5,191 bases of DNA from Anaerolineae bacterium (GTDB taxonomy: Bacteria > Chloroflexota > Anaerolineae > Anaerolineales > Villigracilaceae). The stretch spans positions 1,021-6,211 of the forward strand of contig DNDO01000194.1 of assembly GCA_003484265.1 (NCBI GenBank), read 5' to 3'. Every line of letters begins with the position of its first letter. Position 1 is the stretch's first letter. The position numbers were made by a program, and so were the translations under genes. This document shows positions 1 to 4,950 of this stretch, in pieces. The notes under the pieces were generated by a model. That model saw only the letters and a program-made list of their open reading frames with translations. It was not told where the DNA came from and searched no databases.

Positions 1-119
1 CCAACGCCATGGAGGGCGACCGAGAAATGTGTATCGCCGCTGGAATGAACGATTACGTCAGCAAACCAATAAGAGTCAATGAGTTGGTGGAGGCGTTATA
101 TAAAGTAGAGAGAAAATAA
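1..119 (+). CDS. C-terminal end of a receiver (REC) domain, probably of a hybrid sensor histidine kinase (partial)
   Basis: The gene enters from the left edge. From base 3 the frame reads 38 residues to TAA at 117-119. Visible are NAMEGDREMCIAAGMNDYVS followed by KPI, the classic end of a receiver domain: the beta4-alpha4 segment that normally reads 'TANAM.GDRE.C..AGM.DY', then beta5 with the conserved Lys-Pro (Lys codon 63-65) that contacts the phosphoryl group, then helix alpha5 (VNELVEALYKV). This wording is most typical of receiver domains fused to the C-terminus of hybrid histidine kinases, although a stand-alone regulator would end the same way. The phospho-acceptor Asp and any kinase domain lie outside the window. 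The HPt gene starts 105 bases downstream on the same strand, which fits a multistep phosphorelay in which this receiver passes its phosphate to HPt. The receiver call is firm; the hybrid kinase call is inferred from wording and neighbours. Confidence 0.85.
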   Translation, partial: NAMEGDREMCIAAGMNDYVSKPIRVNELVEALYKVERK

Positions 120-215
120 CATTACTGTCACATCGTGCAGGGTGTTTTCCAAACGAAGCAATCCAATTCTTGGTGAATCTTGCTTCAGGCCACCACCCCG
201 CAACCACGGAACCAT

Positions 216-219
216 GGAG
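216..219 (+). promoter_or_regulatory. Shine-Dalgarno that fixes the HPt start
   Basis: GGAG lies five bases before the ATG at 225. An in-frame TTG at 180 would add 15 residues (many Pro, Gln and Thr) with no recognisable Shine-Dalgarno and no family similarity, so the ATG at 225 is preferred. Confidence 0.7.
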
Positions 220-224
220 TCCAA

Positions 225-560
225 ATGCCCATAATAGACCGGACAATTTTCGAAGAACTCAAACAAATGTCAGGTGAAGATTTCATCACCGAACTGATAG
301 ACGCTTTTCTTGACGATGCACCGAACATGCTTGCCAATATGCAGTCCGCATTGGAGGCGAAGGATGTCGAGTCCTTTCGGCGTAATGCGCATTCATTGAA
401 GTCCAACGCGAATACATTCGGCGCCGCTGAACTCGGAGTCCTCGCCAGGGAGTTGGAACAAATGGGCAGGGATAATGATCTCGAAATTGGAAACAGGCTC
501 GATGTTATAAAAGAAGCATACAGCAAAGTTGCCGAAGAATTAAGGGGAATGCGTTCATGA
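225..560 (+). CDS. Stand-alone histidine phosphotransfer (HPt) protein
   Basis: This is a 111-residue cytoplasmic HPt protein from the ATG at 225, about the size of a single HPt four-helix bundle. It would carry a phosphoryl group on a histidine between the receiver of a hybrid kinase and the receiver of a terminal response regulator. The active-site motif AHSLKSNANTFGA is clear, with phospho-accepting His56 (numbered from 225), followed by the usual Lys and the small residues that pack the helix turn. Upstream helices (FEELKQM, FITELIDAFLDDAPNMLANM) and downstream helices (LGVLARELEQMG, VIKEAYSKVAEELRGM) complete the bundle. No kinase or ATP-binding motif is present. Its TGA overlaps the ATG of the response regulator-cyclase as ATGA, so the two are almost surely translationally coupled. 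The receiver-domain gene upstream is the likely phosphate donor and the cyclase regulator the acceptor; both partnerships are inferred from order. No promoter was recognised in the 105-base gap before it. Confidence 0.93.
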   Translation: MPIIDRTIFEELKQMSGEDFITELIDAFLDDAPNMLANMQSALEAKDVESFRRNAHSLKSNANTFGAAELGVLARELEQMGRDNDLEIGNRLDVIKEAYSKVAEELRGMRS

Positions 561-1594
561 AATCCACGCATGAGCCGGGTAAGTTATTGATCGTGGACGA
601 CAACAAGGTCAACCGCATCCTGTTGAGTCGCGGCGTGGAGCATCATGGCCACCGTGTCGAAACGGCTGAGAACGGCAAGGATGCATTGGATATGCTGAGG
701 AAGGGTTCCTTTGATTTGATGCTGCTGGATATTGAAATGCCTGAAATGAACGGCTACCAGGTCCTCGAAGCCTGCCTGCAGGATCATGAACTGCGCAATA
801 TCCCGATCATCATGACATCATCCTTGGATGAGATCGAGAGTGTCGTCAAGTGTGTGGAACTCGGCGCGGAAGATTATTTGAACAAACCCGTCAACCCGAT
901 CCTGCTGCGCGCGCGGGTCAATGCAAGCCTCGAAAAGAAACGCCTGCGCGATGAACAGCGCAAACTGATCCGCACATTCGCCACAAAAGAAGTTGCAGAT
1001 GAATTATCCCGAACGGGTTTTTCTCTGGGTGGCGATTTTGTAGAAGCCTCGGTCATGTTCGCGGATATCCGCTCATTCACCACACTAACGGAGTCCCGTT
1101 CCCCCGCCGAGATCATAGAATTGTTGAACGATTATTACGCGCTGATGTTTGATGCGATCACAAGCAATGGCGGCACTGTGAACCAGATGATCGGCGATGG
1201 CTTGATGGCGATCTTCGGCGCACCCGTATACCATGAAGACCATTGTCAACGCGCAGTGAAAGCGGCATTGGAAATGCTCGAACTAGTCGATGGGTTCAAC
1301 CAGAATCAATCCGCGCAGGATAAACCCCAGATCAAGATCGGGATAGGAATCGCGTCTGGTCAGGTGATCGCAGGTTTCACTGGAACTCAGCACCGTGCCA
1401 CGTACACATGTGTGGGCGATACTGTCAACCTGGCAGCGCGGCTTGAAACATATACAAAGGTGGTAGGCAAGCCCATCCTCCTCGATAGCGTTACGCGCGC
1501 CGCTCTGGGCGGCACATTCAAGGTCGAATCACACGGTCATGCCCAACTAAAAGGCAAAACCGTGGACGTGGAAGTCTTTTCAGTTCTAGTTTAG
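557..1594 (+). CDS. Response regulator with class III adenylate/guanylate cyclase output domain
   Basis: This is a 345-residue cytoplasmic protein. Residues 8-125 form a receiver domain: acidic pair Asp14-Asp15, phospho-acceptor Asp58 in LLDIEMPEMNG, Thr87 in IIMTSS, and Lys110-Pro111. Residues 125-160 are a charged helix and the usual lead-in to a cyclase (RKLIRTFATKEVADEL). Residues 161-345 are a class III nucleotidyl cyclase, which turns ATP (or GTP) into the 3',5'-cyclic nucleotide as a dimer. Metal-binding aspartates are Asp170 (FADIRSFT) and Asp214 (IGDGLMAIFGAP); transition-state residues are Asn291 and Arg295 (GDTVNLAARLE). By family alignment the base-specifying positions are Gln210 and Thr284, where the common adenylate cyclase pairs are Lys-Asp or Lys-Thr, so ATP is the likely but not certain substrate. 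The catalytic set otherwise looks complete. The ATG overlaps the HPt stop, making this the probable end of the phosphorelay, with phosphorylation controlling cyclase activity. A decayed cyclic-nucleotide-binding gene follows 13 bases downstream. Confidence 0.95.
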   Translation: MKSTHEPGKLLIVDDNKVNRILLSRGVEHHGHRVETAENGKDALDMLRKGSFDLMLLDIEMPEMNGYQVLEACLQDHELRNIPIIMTSSLDEIESVVKCVELGAEDYLNKPVNPILLRARVNASLEKKRLRDEQRKLIRTFATKEVADELSRTGFSLGGDFVEASVMFADIRSFTTLTESRSPAEIIELLNDYYALMFDAITSNGGTVNQMIGDGLMAIFGAPVYHEDHCQRAVKAALEMLELVDGFNQNQSAQDKPQIKIGIGIASGQVIAGFTGTQHRATYTCVGDTVNLAARLETYTKVVGKPILLDSVTRAALGGTFKVESHGHAQLKGKTVDVEVFSVLV

Positions 1595-1607
1595 TAAAGG
1601 GCATCTC

Positions 1608-2053
1608 ATGATGTCTGCCATCCTACAAAAAACCCCACTCTTGCAACCCTTCCACGATGTGAAATAAACAATCTGGCAGCCAGGCTGACCCCTCATGAAT
1701 TTCCGCAGGATCATATCTTAATACGCGAAGGTTCGCAGGGAGGGAATTCTATATACCCAAAAACAGGTTATAGAAAAAGAGAAGCTGGAGCACGAACCTC
1801 AACTCTCCAGCCAGATACTGCAAAGCATCCTTCCGCAATATCTGCCAAAACGGCGTGGTTTTGATTTTGGCACACTTATGATCCCTGTTAAGCCGGGGCT
1901 GCCGCTCGGACTATTTGGCTACCTGCCTATTGACGAAGAGCGAATCATTATCCCACCCGGAAGTACACTACTCCTTTTACCGATGGAGCGAATGAAACCA
2001 TTATTATTGATGGAAAATTGGGCCCTTTGTACCATTATATAGCCGCCTCCTAA
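1608..2053 (+). pseudogene. Decayed cyclic-nucleotide-binding domain + SpoIIE/RsbU-type PP2C phosphatase gene
   Basis: No long ORF survives, but translated pieces join into one recognisable protein. (a) 1608-1661: MMSAILQKTPLLQPFHDV, after a good Shine-Dalgarno (AAAGGG, 1596-1601). (b) A one-base loss near 1662 shifts frame; 1664-1756 then reads INNLAARLTPHEFPQ and DHILIREGSQGGNSIY, the first strands of a cyclic-nucleotide-binding domain (compare FPKGHVLIREGDPGD). Without the shift, TAA at 1665 ends the peptide after 19 residues. (c) 1764-1892, in another frame: QVIEKEKLEHEPQLSSQILQ then SILPQYLPKRRGFDFG and TLMIPVK, the linker and N-terminus of PP2C/SpoIIE phosphatases (HELQLAR.IQQSILP.). 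(d) About 1893-1976: PLGLF.YLPIDEERI and PPGSTLLLL, from the phosphatase C-terminal part. (e) After another shift, 1979-2053 reads TDGANE, the C-terminal metal-site motif, and runs to TAA at 2051. The rest of the binding domain and the core GGDF and GDV.GHG segments are missing. An active phosphatase is very unlikely. Family assignment is by recalled motif patterns. Confidence 0.83.
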
Positions 2054-2072
2054 AATGAGGCGGCTATATAAT
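2034..2072. repeat. Perfect 16-bp inverted repeat with 7-base loop (possible hairpin terminator)
   Basis: The left arm 2034-2049 (ATTATATAGCCGCCTC) and right arm 2057-2072 (GAGGCGGCTATATAAT) are exact reverse complements, separated by CTAAAAT. The RNA hairpin would be strong, with a GC-rich upper stem. The following bases (TAATCAATGG) are not a T-tract, so intrinsic termination on the + strand is uncertain. The TAA at the end of the phosphatase relic falls in the loop. The site marks the border between the signalling cluster and the membrane protein gene. Confidence 0.85.
2067..2072 (+). promoter_or_regulatory. Possible -10 element (TATAAT) for a leaderless membrane-protein transcript
   Basis: TATAAT ends six bases before the ATG at 2079, so the expected start of transcription falls on or next to the A of the start codon. 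No -35 match was found 15-18 bases upstream. The hexamer lies in the right arm of the inverted repeat. The absence of a Shine-Dalgarno before 2079 fits a leaderless message, but the case rests on one hexamer in AT-rich DNA. Confidence 0.4.
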
Positions 2073-2078
2073 TAATCA

Positions 2079-4073
2079 ATGGAAATTCCACGCCTTTCCG
2101 AAAAACACATCCCTCTCATCTTTATTTTTATTACCATCCTTGCCTATGGATTCCTTGTCCCATTCACGGGTTTTTATTGGGACGATTGGGCATTTGCCTG
2201 GATTGCAAAATTTTTAGGACCCGCTGAATTTTTTCCGGCATTCAGCGGGATACGCCCGTTTCTGATACCGATCTTTTTTACGACGACAAGCCTGATCCCG
2301 CCGGTTCCCATCTATTGGCAGATATTTGCCATCATCATCCGCATCCTTGCGGGACTATCAGCCTGGTTCGCCTTGAATCGCATTTGGCCCCGCTTCAAGT
2401 TTCAAACATTGATCGCCTCCCTGCTGTTCCTTGTCTTTCCTGCATACAGCCAGCATTGGGTGGCGTACACTCACATTAATCAGGAATGGATTCCGCTCAT
2501 ACTCTACCTGCTCTCCATGGGGTTGACTGCCAGCGCCCTGCGAAACCCAAAAAAATTCAGAACAAATACGATCTACGCCCTCTTATTATTCTTCGAAGGG
2601 CTTTTTGCAACCGAATATTTTTTCGGGATGGAACCTCTGCGCTTCCTTTTTATTTATGTAATCCTTTCTGAAGGTTCAAAAACCATAATAGAGACCGTTA
2701 TGAAGGCTTTCAAGGTGTGGCTTCCCTATCTGGTCATTTGGCTGATGAACGCAATATGGCTGGCGTTCTATTACAGCCGCGGATACAACTCATATGATCT
2801 TGAGGTTTTGAACGAACCATTCTCTCCGGCAGGGATTTTACTTGCAATCGTTGAAGCGGTTTGGATGGCAGGATTATATGCCTGGGCGCAAGTGCTTGTG
2901 CTCACTGCAAACATCATCACTGCACCTTCGGCAATCTTGACATATTTCATGATGGTATTGACCTTTCTGATTATGGTTCCTATCTTCAAAAATATTTCTG
3001 AAGGCAAATCCCTGAATAGGAAAACTTATATCAGTTTCTTTCTAATCGGCCTGCTTGGCATCATTCTGGGACGGATCCCATCCCTGGCGGCAGGCCTGCC
3101 TTTTAGGCTCCAGTCTAGTTTTGATCGGTTTGCAATTTCAATGATGCTTGGGGGAAGCCTTTTTATTGTTGGTTTTGTCGAATTGCTGGTAAGGAGTGAG
3201 CGCGGGAAGCTTTATATATTTGCATTATTGATCGCACTTGGCACGGGGCAACAGTTCTTCAATGGAAATGTTTTCCGCCGCGACTGGGAAAGGCAGCAGG
3301 ATATTTTCTGGCAGATGAAATGGCGCATGCCGTCTCTTGAGCCAAACACGGTCATCATCACCGACGTGATCGCGGTTGATTACGAAAGCGACATCGCCCT
3401 GATGGGTCCGGTCAACTGGATCTATGAACCCGATTACAAACGTGGCAACCTGCATTACCTGCTGCTGTTCACCGACATTCGTCTGGGCGGTATACTTCCC
3501 AAGCTGGAACCTGAAATAGACATACAATTCAAACTTCGCACTGAAACTTTTTATGGCAATTCATCGCAGGCAGTTGTGATCCATATAGCAGAGAACGACT
3601 GTCTGCGAGTGCTTGATCCCGGTCTTGGAGACGGTGAAACCTACAAAAATAAATTGGGACGCGTATTGGATGCTGTCCATCTTTCAGACACATCACTTAT
3701 TCACAGAGATGAACTGGAACCAGCAGATTTCCTATTAGAGCCGGATAAGACATGGTGTTATTACTATACAAAAGCTGAACTTGCACGGCAATTCAAGGAT
3801 TGGGATCAGATATTATTGCTTCAAGAAGCGGCAAAACAAAACAGAATCGAACCTTATGATCCTTTCGATTGGCTGCCCTTCATCGAAGCCAACGCCATGA
3901 CATCCAATTTCGATACGGCAAAAATTCTTTCTGTTGATGCAATCAATGAGGATGCGCGGATACGCGTTGGCATATGCAAGGTTTGGGAGAGAGCGGAGGC
4001 ATATGGTCCAGCAGGAACCGGTGACAAATTACATGTAGGAGATGCATTAAGAGCCTTCCAATGTACACAGTAA
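2079..4073 (+). CDS. Polytopic membrane protein, GT-C glycosyltransferase-like, with soluble C-terminal region
   Basis: This is a 664-residue inner-membrane protein of no named family that I recognise. Residues 11-395 hold roughly 10-12 hydrophobic segments (for example 11-30, 79-99, 108-125, 164-185, 213-232, 252-280, 283-303, 316-333, 351-370, 378-394). The first loop after TM1 carries FYWDDWAFAW (Asp35-Asp36). An acidic pair in the first outer loop is typical of GT-C enzymes, which move sugars from polyprenyl-phosphate carriers, so a cell-envelope glycosylation role is plausible but inferred. Residues 396-664 are soluble; 558-640 (KAELARQFKDWDQILLLQEA and following helices) look like TPR-type helical pairs, and 424-450 (VIITDVIAVDY) resembles an alpha/beta segment. 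The start at 2079 fits because TM1 begins at residue 11, but no Shine-Dalgarno precedes it. By eye the gene is more AT-rich than the cyclase gene upstream. It is followed by the separate lipoprotein unit, with no clear terminator between. Confidence 0.8.
   Translation: MEIPRLSEKHIPLIFIFITILAYGFLVPFTGFYWDDWAFAWIAKFLGPAEFFPAFSGIRPFLIPIFFTTTSLIPPVPIYWQIFAIIIRILAGLSAWFALNRIWPRFKFQTLIASLLFLVFPAYSQHWVAYTHINQEWIPLILYLLSMGLTASALRNPKKFRTNTIYALLLFFEGLFATEYFFGMEPLRFLFIYVILSEGSKTIIETVMKAFKVWLPYLVIWLMNAIWLAFYYSRGYNSYDLEVLNEPFSPAGILLAIVEAVWMAGLYAWAQVLVLTANIITAPSAILTYFMMVLTFLIMVPIFKNISEGKSLNRKTYISFFLIGLLGIILGRIPSLAAGLPFRLQSSFDRFAISMMLGGSLFIVGFVELLVRSERGKLYIFALLIALGTGQQFFNGNVFRRDWERQQDIFWQMKWRMPSLEPNTVIITDVIAVDYESDIALMGPVNWIYEPDYKRGNLHYLLLFTDIRLGGILPKLEPEIDIQFKLRTETFYGNSSQAVVIHIAENDCLRVLDPGLGDGETYKNKLGRVLDAVHLSDTSLIHRDELEPADFLLEPDKTWCYYYTKAELARQFKDWDQILLLQEAAKQNRIEPYDPFDWLPFIEANAMTSNFDTAKILSVDAINEDARIRVGICKVWERAEAYGPAGTGDKLHVGDALRAFQCTQ
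2220..2249. repeat. Intragenic 10-bp inverted repeat
   Basis: The perfect arms CCCGCTGAAT (2220-2229) and ATTCAGCGGG (2240-2249) flank a 10-base loop, about 140 bases into the membrane protein gene. The region codes for residues around PAEFFPAFSGI and may simply be a coding coincidence. No function is assigned. Confidence 0.6.
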
Positions 4074-4100
4074 TATCTGACCAATCGCCCACCCTATAAC

Positions 4101-4129
4101 TTGACGCTCCATCTCGGATGTGCTACCAT
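4101..4129 (+). promoter_or_regulatory. Sigma-70-like promoter for the LysM lipoprotein gene
   Basis: TTGACG (4101-4106) and TACCAT (4124-4129) are separated by exactly 17 bases. A TG two bases upstream of the -10 (TGCTACCAT) adds an extended -10 element. The predicted transcription start is near 4136, giving a leader of about 28 bases with the ribosome binding site AGGAGAA at 4154-4160, six bases (counted from GGAG) before the ATG at 4165. Confidence 0.68.
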
Positions 4130-4164
4130 CGCTGAAACTTTTGTTCGATATTTAGGAGAATTCT

Positions 4165-4863
4165 ATGTCACGTAAGAAACGAGGCAAAATCGTAGCTCCG
4201 GCCCTGTTTTTGTTTGCCATCCTGCTATCAGCCTGCCAACAGCCCTATTCCACCCCCCCTGCAGTCACTAACACACCATTGGATCCAAACAGCTTTTTCA
4301 CAACACCAATGAGTGAACCAGATAGCATGGCGGATGTAGAAAGATTTATTACACAAACAGCACTTGCGGGCAATCCCAACGCCACTATTAATACAGCCAC
4401 GCCGGGAGGTGCCGCAACTGTAACACCTACTCCAATTATTGATCTCAACCCAACCGCAACTGCCACACAGGCTGTCGTTATTGCGGCAACATCCACATCC
4501 GTACCCTCAGGTGCGAAGCCTTCGACCTATGTATTGAAAAATGGCGAGTTCCCCTACTGTATAGCCCGTCGATTCAACGTGGATCCCGATCAGTTGCTTT
4601 CATTAAGCGGCTTAACCAGCGCATCAGCAAACAATCTTTCTGCTGGGACGGTTCTGACAATTCCTCAAAGTGGAAGTTTCATTGGCGACCGTTCCTGGCA
4701 TGATCATCCTGCAACATTTACCGTTGGTGTAACTTACGATACGAACACAGTTTATGGTGTTGCTTGTTATTACGGAGATATCGAACCTTCTGTCATCGCA
4801 CAAAATAATGGAATTTCTGTGGATGCGTCACTCACCGCTGGTCAGGTTCTGAATATTCCTTAA
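4165..4863 (+). CDS. Lipoprotein with two C-terminal LysM domains
   Basis: This is a 232-residue exported lipoprotein. Residues 1-24 form a lipoprotein signal: basic N-terminus (SRKKRGK), hydrophobic core (PALFLFAILL) and lipobox Leu21-Ser-Ala-Cys24, so the mature protein should be lipid-anchored at Cys24 outside the membrane. Residues 25-118 are a low-complexity linker rich in Pro, Thr, Ala and Asn (for example ATVTPTP and NPTATATQA), of the kind that spans the cell wall. Two LysM repeats follow, about 121-167 (TYVLKNGEFPYCIARRFNVD to GTVLTIP) and 184-232 (FTVGVTYDTNTVYGVACYYG to GQVLNIP). LysM domains bind N-acetylglucosamine glycans such as peptidoglycan. No enzymatic domain is present, so a wall-binding or scaffold role is inferred. 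The mature protein has only two cysteines besides Cys24, Cys132 and Cys201, one per LysM. The start is set by AGGAGAA just upstream. The gene has its own promoter and a terminator, so it is probably monocistronic. Confidence 0.9.
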   Translation: MSRKKRGKIVAPALFLFAILLSACQQPYSTPPAVTNTPLDPNSFFTTPMSEPDSMADVERFITQTALAGNPNATINTATPGGAATVTPTPIIDLNPTATATQAVVIAATSTSVPSGAKPSTYVLKNGEFPYCIARRFNVDPDQLLSLSGLTSASANNLSAGTVLTIPQSGSFIGDRSWHDHPATFTVGVTYDTNTVYGVACYYGDIEPSVIAQNNGISVDASLTAGQVLNIP

Positions 4864-4883
4864 TAGAAAAGAACTGCGTTGTA

Positions 4884-4911
4884 AAAAGCCCGGGCAGGTG
4901 CCTGGGCTTTT
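4884..4911 (+). terminator. Intrinsic terminator after the lipoprotein gene
   Basis: The arms AAAAGCCCGGGC (4884-4895) and GCCTGGGCTTTT (4900-4911) form a 12-bp stem with one G-U pair and an AGGT loop. The stem ends in a run of four T, followed by GTCTT. It lies 20 bases after the lipoprotein stop and separates that gene from the NUDIX gene. Confidence 0.88.
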
Positions 4912-4915
4912 GTCT

Positions 4916-4921
4916 TATAAT
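4916..4921 (+). promoter_or_regulatory. Possible -10 element (TATAAT) for the NUDIX gene
   Basis: TATAAT sits just after the terminator stem and 29 bases before the ATG at 4951. A -35 box would have to lie inside the terminator hairpin, and no convincing match is seen there. The terminator upstream means the NUDIX gene needs its own promoter, which supports the site on context only. Confidence 0.4.
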
Positions 4922-4950
4922 CAACGAACATTTCAGCTAAAGGACAAATC

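Noticed and set aside
180..224. N-terminal extension of the HPt protein from a TTG at 180
   Set aside because: The ATG at 225 has a GGAG five bases upstream, and the added residues look like non-coding translation.
185..571. 128-codon minus-strand reading frame opposite the HPt gene
   Set aside because: It is antisense to a clear HPt gene, has no recognisable domain, and is a shadow of the coding strand.
1608..1667. A 19-residue small protein with a good Shine-Dalgarno after the cyclase gene
   Set aside because: Its sequence continues, after a one-base shift, into a cyclic-nucleotide-binding domain, so it is better read as the broken start of the pseudogene.
1659..1667. Programmed frameshift at GTGAAATAAAC keeping the downstream gene alive
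   Set aside because: No slippery heptamer or stimulator is seen, and later deletions remove the catalytic parts anyway.
3225..3527. 100-codon minus-strand reading frame inside the membrane protein gene
   Set aside because: It is antisense to a long real gene and shows no Shine-Dalgarno or family motif.
4074..4100. Terminator after the membrane protein gene
   Set aside because: No hairpin with a T-tract was found in this stretch; transcription may run on into the lipoprotein unit.
4245..4496. Minus-strand reading frame rich in Val, Ala and Gly opposite the lipoprotein linker
   Set aside because: It is the complement of the Pro/Thr/Ala-rich low-complexity linker and has no independent support.
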